The notes under the pieces: model-generated | What the model saw: the letters and a program-made list of their open reading frames with translations, nothing else | Database searches by the model: none | Told to the model about the DNA's origin: nothing | Shown: positions 28,194-36,449 of the stretch, piece by piece | Layout: each line of letters starts with the position of its first letter | How positions within the stretch are numbered: the first letter of the stretch is position 1 | Translations under genes and position numbers: made by a program | Assembly: GCF_900091605.1 (NCBI RefSeq) | Contig: NZ_FMCQ01000002.1 | Span: 1 to 64,000, forward strand | Length of the DNA: 64,000 bases | From: Micromonospora tulbaghiae | Lineage (GTDB): Bacteria > Actinomycetota > Actinomycetes > Mycobacteriales > Micromonosporaceae | Reading direction: 5' to 3'

Positions 28194-28266
28194 GGCGGTA
28201 CCTCCCAGCGTCGAAGTTCGCTCCCGGGAACGACGGCTCCCGCGGCCCATCGGTCCGTCGCTGCGG

Positions 28267-29373
28267 TCAGCAGGCTTTGCGGACCCAGGAGAAGGGGTCG
28301 GGACGATTGCCGTGTTGGATGCCCAGCAGCTCCTCGCGAAGACGCAGCGTGACCGGACCCGGCCGGCCGTCCCCGACCGGCCAGTCGCCGGCGGCGCTCC
28401 GGACGGCACCCACCGGGCTGATCACTGCCGCCGTCCCGCAGGCGAACACCTCGGTGATCTCACCGGTGGCGCACTGCTGCCGCCACTGGTCGACGGAGAT
28501 CCGGCGTTCCTCCGCGGCGAGGCCGAGCTGGGGCGCCAGGGTCAGCAGAGAGTCACGGGTCACCCCCGGCAGCAGGGTTCCGGTCAGTGGCGGGGTGACG
28601 ATCCGTGGCCGACCGTCGCCCTCCGGCGCGTAGACGAAGAACAGGTTCATGCCGCCCATCTCCTCGACCCACCGGTGTTCGAGGGCGTCCAGCCAGACCA
28701 CCTGGTCGCATCCGTTCGCCACCGCCTGCTGGGTCGCCTTGAACGCCGCGGCGTAGTTCCCGCCGGTCTTGGCGGCCCCGGTGCCGCCCGGTGCCGCCCG
28801 GGTGTAGTCCTTGGACAACCACACCGTCAGCGGCCGGGGCGCGGTTCCCGCATCGAAGGCCGCGGTCACCGGTGAGGCGATGACGCAGAAGAGGTAGCTG
28901 TCGGACGGCAGGGTGAACCCGAGGGCCGGCTCGGTGGCGATCATGAACGGGCGCAGGTAGAGACTGGTACCGATGGCGTCCGGCACCCACGCGCTGTCCT
29001 GGCCCACCAGCAGCTCGAGCGCGTGCACGAAGGTCTCCTCCGGCAGCGGGGGCATGCCGACCCGGTCGGCCGACCTGTTGAACCGCGCCGCGTTCTCCTC
29101 GGGGCGGAACAACCCGACCGCTCCGCTGGCCTGGCGGTAGGCCTTCATACCCTCGAAGCACTCCTGGCCGTAGTGGAAGACGGCCGTCGCGGGATCGAGC
29201 AGGAAGGGACCGTAGGGCTCGACCCGCCCGTCGTGCCAGCCCTGGTCGGCGCACCAGCGCAGCGTGACCATGTGGTCGGTGAAGGTCCGGCCGAATCCCG
29301 GCGCGGCCAGGATCGCCTTCCGTCTCGCCTCCGGCACGGGCTGCCCGGACGGGCGTATCTCGAAGTCGACCAT
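28267..29373 (-). CDS. ilvE: Branched-chain amino acid aminotransferase
   Basis: The protein is 368 residues from the ATG at 29371-29373, the usual length for bacterial class IV aminotransferases. PLP lysine lies in GAAKTGGNYAAAF. FHYGQECFEGMKAYR, GTSLYLRPFMIATEP, EEMGGMNLFFVY and GEITEVFACGTAA are further IlvE signatures. It interconverts Val, Leu and Ile with their 2-oxo acids using glutamate. It heads the minus-strand run, 73 bases before the piperazate synthase gene. A cluster copy suggests supply of a branched-chain amino acid, consistent with the valine-like pocket of the nearby A-T protein. It could also serve ordinary metabolism. Confidence 0.92.
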   Translation of the reverse strand: MVDFEIRPSGQPVPEARRKAILAAPGFGRTFTDHMVTLRWCADQGWHDGRVEPYGPFLLDPATAVFHYGQECFEGMKAYRQASGAVGLFRPEENAARFNRSADRVGMPPLPEETFVHALELLVGQDSAWVPDAIGTSLYLRPFMIATEPALGFTLPSDSYLFCVIASPVTAAFDAGTAPRPLTVWLSKDYTRAAPGGTGAAKTGGNYAAAFKATQQAVANGCDQVVWLDALEHRWVEEMGGMNLFFVYAPEGDGRPRIVTPPLTGTLLPGVTRDSLLTLAPQLGLAAEERRISVDQWRQQCATGEITEVFACGTAAVISPVGAVRSAAGDWPVGDGRPGPVTLRLREELLGIQHGNRPDPFSWVRKAC

Positions 29374-29607
29374 GGACCGGCTCACCTTCCTCACTCGGGA
29401 CGCTGGTCCCTGCGTAGGCGCGGACCGCCACGTGACCGTATCGACACTCACGATCACTGTGCTGTCACAGGAAGAAGGGACAGGGCCGCCGCGTGGCGCG
29501 TCGGTACCGTCGTCCGCACGGCATGGTTTCCGCGGCCGGCCACGATTCCGGCGGGGCTCTCGGTACCGGTCGGTCAGTACCGGTCTTCGAGCTGAGGAGT
29601 CGGCGGC
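29374..29607. promoter_or_regulatory. Divergent control region of the cluster (ilvE run / mbtH run)
   Basis: This 234-bp region separates the two main transcription units. It holds an inverted repeat ctgtg-ctgt-cacag (29457-29470) and two direct copies of taccggtc (29564-29571 and 29578-29585, 14-bp period). These are possible regulator sites. No promoter hexamers are certain. Confidence 0.4.
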
Positions 29608-29829
29608 ATGAATCTGTTCGACAACCCTGATGGAAAGTTCTCGGTGCTCGTCAACGAGGAGGAGCAGTTCTCCCTCTGGCCCGCGACGCTTTCCGTGCCG
29701 GCGGGCTGGACGGTCGTCCACGGCGAGGACTCCCGCCAGGCGTGCGTCGACTACATCGAGCGGCACTGGACCGACCTGCGACCGCGCAGCGCGCGGCACG
29801 ACCCCGCCACGACCTCCGCCAGCCGGTGA
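29608..29829 (+). CDS. MbtH-family NRPS accessory protein
   Basis: At 73 residues, this protein has the family pattern: [20 protein letters not shown], the Pro-Ala-Gly-Trp motif ([10 protein letters not shown]) and [11 protein letters not shown]. MbtH-like proteins bind adenylation domains and are needed for solubility or activity of many of them. It opens the plus-strand operon 50 bases before the A-T gene and could serve that protein and the A domains of both NRPSs. It is the only MbtH-like gene in the window. Confidence 0.95.
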   Translation: MNLFDNPDGKFSVLVNEEEQFSLWPATLSVPAGWTVVHGEDSRQACVDYIERHWTDLRPRSARHDPATTSASR

Positions 29830-29879
29830 TCGCACACCCTCCCGGCCGACGGGCATGAGTCAGGAGTGATAGATCCTTG

Positions 29880-31718
29880 ATGGACATCGAACAGTCACTG
29901 ACCATGCGACGGTGCGTTCACGAACTGGTGGCAGAGCAGGCCACCCGGACGCCCGACGCGGTCGCGGTCTCCTACCGCGGCCGGACGATGACCTACCGCG
30001 AGCTCGACAGCGCCTCGGATGAACTGGCCGGGCGCATCCGCGACGCCGGGGTCCGCGGCGGCGCGGTCGTCGCCGTCGTACTCCATCGGTCGCCGGAACT
30101 CATCGTGACCCTGACGGCGGTGCTCAAGGCGGGTGGCGCGTACCTGTACCTGGACCCGGCCGACCTGGCGGAGCAACGGGCCCGCATCGTCCGGGACTCG
30201 GGGGCACGGTTCGCGGTCGTCACCGGCGGCGGCACCTGGGAGCAGGCGCCCGAGGTGCCGGTCGTGTTGCGGTACGAGGATGCCCGTGCCGGCCGGACCG
30301 AACCGGTCCTCGCGCCGGAAGTCGGACCCGATACCCCCGCCTATGTCTGCTACACGTCGGGATCGACCGGCGAGCCGAAGGGCGTCGTGGTTCCCCACCG
30401 GGCGATCCACCGGCTGATCGACGACCCGAGCTGGATCAGCGTGCGGGACGAGGACGTGTTCCTGCAGTTGACCAGGGTCGGCTTCGACGTCTCGACGTTC
30501 GAGATCTGGATGCCGCTGGTCAAGGGGAACCGGCTGGCGCTCGCCCCGCCGGGTTTCGCCGACCTGGCCGAGATCGGCGAGCTGATCCGCGCGGAGAAGG
30601 TCAGCGTGCTGTGGCTGACCACCGGGCTGTTCCACAAGATGGCCACCCACCAGCTCGACAGCCTCGCCGGGGTCCGGCACCTCCTGGCGGGCGGCGACGT
30701 CCTGTCGCCTGCACACGTCCAGCGCGTGCTCAGCAGGTACCCGCGCCTGATCTTCACCAACGGCTATGGTCCCACCGAGAACACCACGTTCACCACGTGC
30801 TGGACCCCCGTCGGCGGCGCCGGCGACCTGCCACGGGTGCCGATCGGGACGCCGATCGACGGCACCACCGTCGCGGTCCTCGACGACGCGATGCGGCCGG
30901 TGCCGCCCGGCGAGGTCGGCGAGCTCTGGGTCGGCGGCGACGGCGTCGCCACCGGCTACCTGAACAAGCCCGGCGCCACGGCCGAGTCGTTCGTGGCGGA
31001 TCTCGACCCGGCGCGTCCCGGTGGGCGGATGTACCGGACCGGGGACCTGGTCCGGTGGATCGACGACGGGACACTCGACTTCCTCGGCCGGGTGGACCGG
31101 CAGGTGAAGATTCGTGGCTACCGCGTCGAGCCGAGCACCGTGGAGATGGAGTTGCTCCGGCAACCCGGCGTCGAGCAGGCCGCCGCGCTGGCACACACCG
31201 ACGGCGCCGGCGACTCCCGACTGGTCGCCTACGTCGCGGTGGGCCAGATGCCGAAGGCCCATTGGAACGCGTTCAGCACCGCGCTGCGGGAGCAGCTACG
31301 GGAAACCCTGCCGGCCCACCTCGTGCCGTGGGCCATCATCGTGCTGCCGGACATCCCGTTGAACGGCAACGGCAAGGTCAACCGGTCGGTCCTGCCGCGT
31401 GCGAAGGTGCCGCGCAACGTGTCCAACGACTACGTGGGCCCGACCGATCCCACCGAGCGAAGGCTCGCCGAAATCTGGAGCGACGCTCTGATGGTCGAGC
31501 CGGTCGGGATCCACGACAACTTCTTCGACCTGGACGGGCATTCGCTGCTGGCCGCCGAACTGCTCGTGGCGCTGCAGGAGGAGTTCGACGTCGAGCTGCC
31601 GGCCCGCACCTTGTTCCTGCGCCCGACCATTGCCGATCTCGCCGAAGAACTACGTCGGCAGATCGGTGACCAACCGACTGAACCGTTGGAGGCGGCGGCT
31701 GATGCGAGAGCGCGATAG
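29880..31718 (+). CDS. Stand-alone NRPS loading didomain, A-T
   Basis: The protein is 612 residues. The A domain (about 10-510) has [37 protein letters not shown] and NGNGKVNRS; the T domain (about 525-600) carries FFDLDGHSLL. Asp replaces the usual Gly before GHS. My by-eye pocket code is DVFWLGGTF, two changes from a valine code (DAFWIGGTF), so Val or a similar aliphatic acid is expected. Start is ATG 29880 or TTG 29877, behind aggag (29862-29866). No C or TE domain is attached. A-T proteins followed by a P450 typically hold an amino acid for beta-hydroxylation, as with NovH/NovI. Loading of the A-less T0 of the 13905-18764 NRPS is inferred. Confidence 0.92.
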   Translation: MDIEQSLTMRRCVHELVAEQATRTPDAVAVSYRGRTMTYRELDSASDELAGRIRDAGVRGGAVVAVVLHRSPELIVTLTAVLKAGGAYLYLDPADLAEQRARIVRDSGARFAVVTGGGTWEQAPEVPVVLRYEDARAGRTEPVLAPEVGPDTPAYVCYTSGSTGEPKGVVVPHRAIHRLIDDPSWISVRDEDVFLQLTRVGFDVSTFEIWMPLVKGNRLALAPPGFADLAEIGELIRAEKVSVLWLTTGLFHKMATHQLDSLAGVRHLLAGGDVLSPAHVQRVLSRYPRLIFTNGYGPTENTTFTTCWTPVGGAGDLPRVPIGTPIDGTTVAVLDDAMRPVPPGEVGELWVGGDGVATGYLNKPGATAESFVADLDPARPGGRMYRTGDLVRWIDDGTLDFLGRVDRQVKIRGYRVEPSTVEMELLRQPGVEQAAALAHTDGAGDSRLVAYVAVGQMPKAHWNAFSTALREQLRETLPAHLVPWAIIVLPDIPLNGNGKVNRSVLPRAKVPRNVSNDYVGPTDPTERRLAEIWSDALMVEPVGIHDNFFDLDGHSLLAAELLVALQEEFDVELPARTLFLRPTIADLAEELRRQIGDQPTEPLEAAADARAR

Positions 31719-32958
31719 CCAGACCATGAACGGGGACCGTGCATCCCGGTGCCCGGTGACCTCGGCTGCGATGGCCGTCGAGGATCCCGTGCTGTACAGC
31801 GACGGGGACTACCGTGCGGTCTGGGAGGAGATGCGTGGCCTCGACGGCCTCGCCTGGCGGCAGGTGGACGACCGGCGGGGCTTCTGGTCGGTGGTCACAT
31901 TCGACGACGCCCACCGGGTCCTGCACGACCCGGAGACGTTCACCTCGGAGCGCGGCACGATGCTGTGCATGCTCGGCGTGGAGGACCCGGCGGGCGGCCG
32001 GCAACTGCCCGCCACCGATCCGCCACGGCACACGATCATGCGCGGCTCCCTGCAGAAGGCGCTCGCGATCCGGCCGATCGAGCGCCAGCAGGAGATGATC
32101 CGTGGCCTTGTGCTCGAGGTGCTCGAACCGCTCGCTGACGGCGGCCCCTTCGACTTCGCCGAGGCGATGCTGTTCCTGCCGGTGGCGGTCGGGGGAGTGG
32201 CCATGGGGTTGCCGCGCTCGGACTGGCCCCGGCTGGTGACGCTCCTCACCGCGTCCAGCTCGCCGGAGGACCCCGACTACCTGCTGCCGGGTGGGACCCA
32301 GGCGACGCTGGACAACGCGCACCGCGAACTGTTCGCCTACTTCCAGGACATCTCCCACGAGCGCCGCAAGAACCTCGGTGACGACCTGATCAGCGTGCTG
32401 ATCCGGACCGAGATCGACGGGCGCCCGATGTCGCCTGGCGAGGTGATGTCCAACTGTTACAGCGTGTTGCTCGGTGCGGCCGTCACGACCCCGCATTCGC
32501 CGACCTACGTGCTCGCCGAGCACATGGGTGACGGCCTGTTGGACGAGTGGGCGGCCGATCTGAGCGTCACGCCGACCGCAGTGGAGGAGGGGCTGCGGCT
32601 CGCGTCGCCGGTCAGCCACTTCATGCGGTACGCGGTCACCGACACCGAGATCAGGGGTACGAAGATCAAGGCGGGTGACGCCGTCGCGGTCTGGTTCGGC
32701 GCGGTCAACCGGGACGCCAAGGCATTCCCGGACCCGATGAAGTTCCAGCTGCGGCGCAGGCCGAACCGGCACGTCGCATTCGGTCTCGGGCCGCACTACT
32801 GCGTCGGTCACAACGTCGCGCGCGTCACCCTCCGGATCCTGTTCGACGAGCTGCTCCGCAGGTTCACCGCGTTCGAGCCGGCGGGTGCTCCGGCCCGGCT
32901 GCGCTCGAACTTCATCTCCGGGTACAAGCACCTACCCATCGTCGCCAGGCCACGTTGA
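31702..32958 (+). CDS. Cytochrome P450 acting on a carrier-bound amino acid (predicted)
   Basis: The protein is 418 residues from the ATG at 31702, nine bases behind ggagg and overlapping the A-T gene by 17 bases; in-frame starts further upstream lie deeper in the A-T gene. Haem motif FGLGPHYCVGH and K-helix EEGLR are intact. The I-helix reads LLGAAVTTPHSP: the usual acid before the Thr (AGxDTT) is Val, which is atypical. Translational coupling to an A-T protein indicates that it probably oxidises the amino acid tethered to that T domain. Beta-hydroxylation is the commonest outcome for such pairs. Soluble; needs ferredoxin partners, none encoded here. Confidence 0.92.
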   Translation: MRERDSQTMNGDRASRCPVTSAAMAVEDPVLYSDGDYRAVWEEMRGLDGLAWRQVDDRRGFWSVVTFDDAHRVLHDPETFTSERGTMLCMLGVEDPAGGRQLPATDPPRHTIMRGSLQKALAIRPIERQQEMIRGLVLEVLEPLADGGPFDFAEAMLFLPVAVGGVAMGLPRSDWPRLVTLLTASSSPEDPDYLLPGGTQATLDNAHRELFAYFQDISHERRKNLGDDLISVLIRTEIDGRPMSPGEVMSNCYSVLLGAAVTTPHSPTYVLAEHMGDGLLDEWAADLSVTPTAVEEGLRLASPVSHFMRYAVTDTEIRGTKIKAGDAVAVWFGAVNRDAKAFPDPMKFQLRRRPNRHVAFGLGPHYCVGHNVARVTLRILFDELLRRFTAFEPAGAPARLRSNFISGYKHLPIVARPR

Positions 32959-32975
32959 CCCCTGGAGTGCTGCCG

Positions 32976-33710
32976 ATGCCCAATCAACGGAACAAGTGGC
33001 TGCCCCGGGAACCGTCCGCCGGTGTGTCCGGGCGGGTGTTCCTCATCCCCTACTCGGGGTGTGGTGCCAGCATGTACCGCAGATGGCCCCCGCAGCACGA
33101 CGGGGTCGACCTGCTACCGGTGGAACTGCCCGGTCACGAGACCAGGCTGGCCGAGCCCAACTTCGAGACCTACCAGGAGCTGGCGAAGCTGATGGTCGCC
33201 GGTCTCGAGCCGTATCTCGACCTGCCGTACGCCTTCTTCGGGCACTGCGGTTCGGCGCTGGCCGCCTACGAGGTGTCGTCGGAGATCATCCGGGCCGGGC
33301 TGCCGCAGCCCGCCCGGGTCTACATCTCCTCGCAGGTGGCGCCCCAGGACGGTCCGTTCGGCCGCTTCCTGCAGATGACCGACGAGGAACTCGCCGAGGA
33401 GCTCGCCACGCTGAGCCGGCAACTGGGCGCGGAGCCGAATCCGGCCCTCATCTCCTTCTATGTAGAGGTGCTGCGGGAGGACGTGGAGACCAACAAGCGT
33501 TACGTGGTGCCCGATCCGTTCCGGCTCACCTGCCCGATCACCGCGATCGGATGGACCGAGGACGTGGAGATCCGCCACGACACCATGGGTGGGTGGGCGT
33601 CCTGCGGCGAGACGACCTTCGAGCTGCTGCCCGGCCCTCACCACAGGTTCATCGAGGCGCCGCCGGACCTGCTCCGGCTGATGTGCGACGGCCTGGGCCG
33701 CGCGGGCTGA
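32976..33710 (+). CDS. Type II thioesterase-like alpha/beta hydrolase with active-site Cys (possible aminoacyl shuttle)
   Basis: The protein is 244 residues from the ATG at 32976, eight bases behind ggag; a TTG overlapping the P450 stop is an alternative. Fold landmarks match type II thioesterases: VFLIPYSGCGASMYRRW, VELPGHETRL, Asp in GWTED and His in GPHHRF. The nucleophile elbow reads FFGHCGSAL, so Cys91 (codon 33246-33248) replaces the Ser of GHSMG and the elbow is GxCxS. SyrC and CmaE are hydrolase-fold aminoacyltransferases that move an aminoacyl group between carriers through a Cys. Together with the A-less T0 domain elsewhere in the cluster, a shuttle role is more attractive than hydrolytic editing. 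This remains inference. Confidence 0.85.
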   Translation: MPNQRNKWLPREPSAGVSGRVFLIPYSGCGASMYRRWPPQHDGVDLLPVELPGHETRLAEPNFETYQELAKLMVAGLEPYLDLPYAFFGHCGSALAAYEVSSEIIRAGLPQPARVYISSQVAPQDGPFGRFLQMTDEELAEELATLSRQLGAEPNPALISFYVEVLREDVETNKRYVVPDPFRLTCPITAIGWTEDVEIRHDTMGGWASCGETTFELLPGPHHRFIEAPPDLLRLMCDGLGRAG

Positions 33711-33712
33711 CC

Positions 33713-34447
33713 GTGGACGAATTTCGCTGGCTCAAGGGACTGGGCAGGCGCGAGGACGCCGGGATCATGCTGCTGTGCTTCCACTACGCCGGGGGCAGCG
33801 TGTCGATGTTCCGGAACTGGGCGCACCTGCTGCCGCCCTCCATCGAACCGGTCGCGGTGCAACTGCCCGGCCGGGCGGACCGGTTCATGGAGACGCCCCA
33901 CACCAGCATGACGACGCTCGTGGACGAGCTGATCGAGGTGCTGGAACCGATCCTGGACCGGCCCTTCGCGTGTTTCGGCGCCAGCATGGGCGCGCGGGTC
34001 TCCCGGGCCCTCGCGCACGCGCTCCGTGACCGTCAGCTCCCCCTTCCGAGGAAGCTCTACGTGTCGAGCAGCACCGCTCCCGTTCTCGAAGAGGTGGTCC
34101 GGGGATGGAACGAGAGCGACGAGGAACTCGTCGCCTACATGAGAGAGCTGGGTGGAACGCCGCGGGAGGTGTTCGACGACGACGATCTCCTCTCGGCGCT
34201 GCTGCCCATCCTGCGTGCGGACCTGACGGTCCTCGCCACTCACGCGTACCATCCGTCACCACCGCTGAACGTCCCCGTCCACGCCTTCGCCGGCCGGGAC
34301 GACATCGAGGCGTCTCCGAGCCTGATGGCGCCGTGGAGCGAGGAGACGGTGGCGGGTTTCCACCTGGACGTCCTCGACACGGGCCACTTCCTCAACGAGG
34401 TCGGCCTTCAGCGGGTGATCGACGTGATCTCACGCGATCTGGGCTGA
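33713..34447 (+). CDS. Type II thioesterase (editing)
   Basis: The protein is 244 residues from the GTG at 33713, two bases after the previous stop. It shows the classical pattern: LLCFHYAGGSVSMFRNW, VAVQLPGRADRF, nucleophile elbow FGASMGARVSRAL, Asp in FAGRDD and His in DTGHFLN. Ser, Asp and His are all present, unlike its upstream neighbour. Such enzymes remove stalled or wrong acyl groups from carrier domains. It is the last gene of the mbtH operon and converges with a LuxR gene 28 bases on. Confidence 0.92.
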   Translation: MDEFRWLKGLGRREDAGIMLLCFHYAGGSVSMFRNWAHLLPPSIEPVAVQLPGRADRFMETPHTSMTTLVDELIEVLEPILDRPFACFGASMGARVSRALAHALRDRQLPLPRKLYVSSSTAPVLEEVVRGWNESDEELVAYMRELGGTPREVFDDDDLLSALLPILRADLTVLATHAYHPSPPLNVPVHAFAGRDDIEASPSLMAPWSEETVAGFHLDVLDTGHFLNEVGLQRVIDVISRDLG

Positions 34448-34475
34448 CGGACGGCGGCTCGGCCGTCGGTCGGTC

Positions 34476-35165
34476 TCACGCGGCTGGACGTCCGCGCCGG
34501 CCGTCGAGGGGAGCACGTCCCGGGCCCACCCGGCCTCCCCGCGGCGAGCCGGACGCAGCCGCCGTGCGACGCAGCAGGGCAACCCGGGTGAGTTCCGCCT
34601 TGTTGCCCACCCCGAGTTTCGCCCGGATGCGCTTCACGTAGGTGTCCACCGTGTGCGGACTGATCCCCAGGCGCGTCGCGATCTGCCCGTGCGTCAGGCC
34701 GCGCGAGATCTTCGACAGCACCTCCTGCTCCCGCGCCGAGAGCTCGCCCCCGACCGGTTCGGCGTGCTCCCCGGTCCCGGCGGCGCCGTCGTTGTCCCGC
34801 CGGGCGGTGGTCTCGCATCCGTACGTGACCGCCCGCACCACGGCGACGAGGCGGTCAACGGGCTCGCGCTTGCTGATTACACCGACGGCTCCGGCCTCGC
34901 GGTACATCCGGTGCTTGGCCGACGTCACCGTCGCCGTGTCGTGGAGCAGGAGGACCACGGTGAGCCGGGCGATTTCGGCGACGTGCGACAGGTCCCGGTC
35001 CGACCGCAGCACGTCGGTGTCGATCAGGACGGCGTCGGCGGACCACAGGATCTCAGGGTCGGACAGGGTCCTCGCCACGGTCGCCGCGATTCCGGCGATC
35101 GCGAGGCCCTCGACGAGGTCGGCGCGATAGGCCGCTGAGTTGACGAGAAACTGGACCTGGGTCAC
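34476..35165 (-). CDS. LuxR-family transcriptional regulator
   Basis: The protein is 229 residues from the GTG at 35163-35165, four bases behind ggggg. The N-terminal part is receiver-like with an Asp at ADAVLIDTDV and a Lys at GVISKREPV, so the main residues are roughly in place, though the acidic pocket near the start is missing. The C-terminal HTH is clear (LSAREQEVLSKISRGLT...HTVDTYVKRIRAKLGV). A basic Gly/Arg-rich tail ends the protein. It converges with the thioesterase gene and marks the likely right border of the NRPS cluster. Cluster control is plausible. Confidence 0.85.
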   Translation of the reverse strand: MTQVQFLVNSAAYRADLVEGLAIAGIAATVARTLSDPEILWSADAVLIDTDVLRSDRDLSHVAEIARLTVVLLLHDTATVTSAKHRMYREAGAVGVISKREPVDRLVAVVRAVTYGCETTARRDNDGAAGTGEHAEPVGGELSAREQEVLSKISRGLTHGQIATRLGISPHTVDTYVKRIRAKLGVGNKAELTRVALLRRTAAASGSPRGGRVGPGRAPLDGRRGRPAA

Positions 35166-35454
35166 GGTTCCCCCGAATTCAATGTGAGCAGACGTGCGGC
35201 ACTGCGGTAACTCGCATAAATGTTTCCAGCGGGTGGCAGCTCGCGGCGGAGCGGCTCTAGATGCAACAGCCTGCCATCGGGGGTGCGGATTCGCATTCGC
35301 TGGTCGTGGAAAATCCAGATTCTACGTGCGGTGATTACCTTCTTCGATCGGCGGTAATTATTCTGATGACCGGCGTGGCCGTACTGGCGAGGTATCGCGG
35401 CTGCGGCCGGCCGCCGGCGCGCCCGGCGGTGAGCGGGACCGTCGACGAGACGGG
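35166..35454. promoter_or_regulatory. Intergenic region upstream of the LuxR gene, locally AT-rich
   Basis: This 289-bp region lies between panD and the LuxR gene. The stretch 35310-35370 is unusually AT-rich for this genome and is the likely promoter zone. A minus-strand frame (35162-35458) spans it and overlaps both neighbours by GTGA, but its third positions are rich in A/T in the second half, so I do not call it a gene. Confidence 0.4.
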
Positions 35455-35871
35455 TCACCGAGCGACGACATCACCGCGTACGGTCCTGGTGCCGGGCACG
35501 GGTGCGGCGAGGTCCGCACCGGTCCCGAGCGCCCGGTTGTCCTGGTCCACGAAGACCACCCGCGCCTGGTGGTGCGCGATCTCGGCTTCCGAGAACACGC
35601 CGTAGGCGATGATGATCACGATGTCGCCAGGGGCGATGAGCCGCGCGGCCGCGCCGTTGATGCCGACCACGCCGCTGCCGGGCGGGCCTTCGATGACGTA
35701 CGTGGAGAGCCGGTTGCCGTTGTTGATGTCGACGATGTCGACCCGCTCACCGGGCAGGAGGTCGGCGGCCGTCATGAGGTCCCGACAGAGCGTCAACGAC
35801 CCGACGTAGTGCAAATCGGCCTGGGTGACCGTGGCACGGTGAATCTTCGATCTCAGCATGGTGCGCTGCAT
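35455..35871 (-). CDS. panD: Aspartate 1-decarboxylase
   Basis: The protein is 138 residues. The start ATG (35869-35871) follows ggaaggg by five bases and gives the usual N-terminus [16 protein letters not shown]. The self-processing site is intact in LHYVGSLTL: cleavage between Gly and Ser makes the pyruvoyl cofactor. The family decarboxylates L-aspartate to beta-alanine for pantothenate and CoA. The C-terminal 20 residues are loose and poorly conserved. No panB or panC lies beside it. Its position at the edge of an NRPS cluster could mean beta-alanine supply for phosphopantetheine or for a product, but simple housekeeping is equally likely. Confidence 0.93.
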   Translation of the reverse strand: MQRTMLRSKIHRATVTQADLHYVGSLTLCRDLMTAADLLPGERVDIVDINNGNRLSTYVIEGPPGSGVVGINGAAARLIAPGDIVIIIAYGVFSEAEIAHHQARVVFVDQDNRALGTGADLAAPVPGTRTVRGDVVAR

Positions 35872-36449
35872 GGTGACCCTTCCGCTGGAATCAGCTGCGG
35901 TGAGAGAGGCGTCGGCGGGATCCTTGCGGAGACGGGCCGGCCGCCGTTGGATGGACCGGCGCCGCGCCATGGGACTCCGGCGGACAAATCGCAGGAATCC
36001 TGAGCCGGTCAGCAAACTGGCCCCATCCGAGTATCGCCGGTCCTGCCATGGTCCACAAGGCTTGAGGAATCGACGGACGACTTCTCCACAATGCGTCCTC
36101 GTCGCACGCAACCATTACCCCGGGAACCAGCGGGCGGTCGAAGTCGCCGTGTTCGGTACCCGGTGCGCGGCGTTGCGGGAACACGGCCGGAACCGGTGTC
36201 CGGCAGAGGCGTCCGCCCGTGTCGTCGGCGGACCGACGGGTAGCGGACGAAGATGACGCCGGCCAGCAGAGCCATGACCGCCGGCGAGGCCGCCCGCGCT
36301 GCGCGGTGCGGCGTACCTGCTGCGACGTCGCGCATCGGGCGGCACGTTGCGACACGGGCGTCGGGGTGGGGCGAAGCGTTCGGTCGTGTCGACGAGCGGG
36401 TGGGAGCCACGGTGGGCGGCGCCGGGATGACCCTCCCGGGACGACCGCG
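35872..36449. other. Long non-coding gap
   Basis: This 578-bp stretch lies between panD and the isomerase-family gene. Several open frames cross it on both strands, but none has a start with an SD, actinobacterial third-position bias or a recognisable product. The panD promoter should lie at its left end. Confidence 0.4.

Noticed and set aside
28194..28409. N-terminal extension of the piperazate synthase fusion
   Set aside because: It would overlap the end of ilvE and encode an Arg/Ser/Pro-rich non-homologous stretch; the TTG at 28193 has a strong SD.
31630..31701. Earlier start of the P450
   Set aside because: It lies well inside the A-T coding region and lacks an SD; the ATG at 31702 has ggagg in front.
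36009..36410. Minus-strand frame in the panD-isomerase gap
   Set aside because: Arg/Pro-rich product, no SD, no third-position bias.
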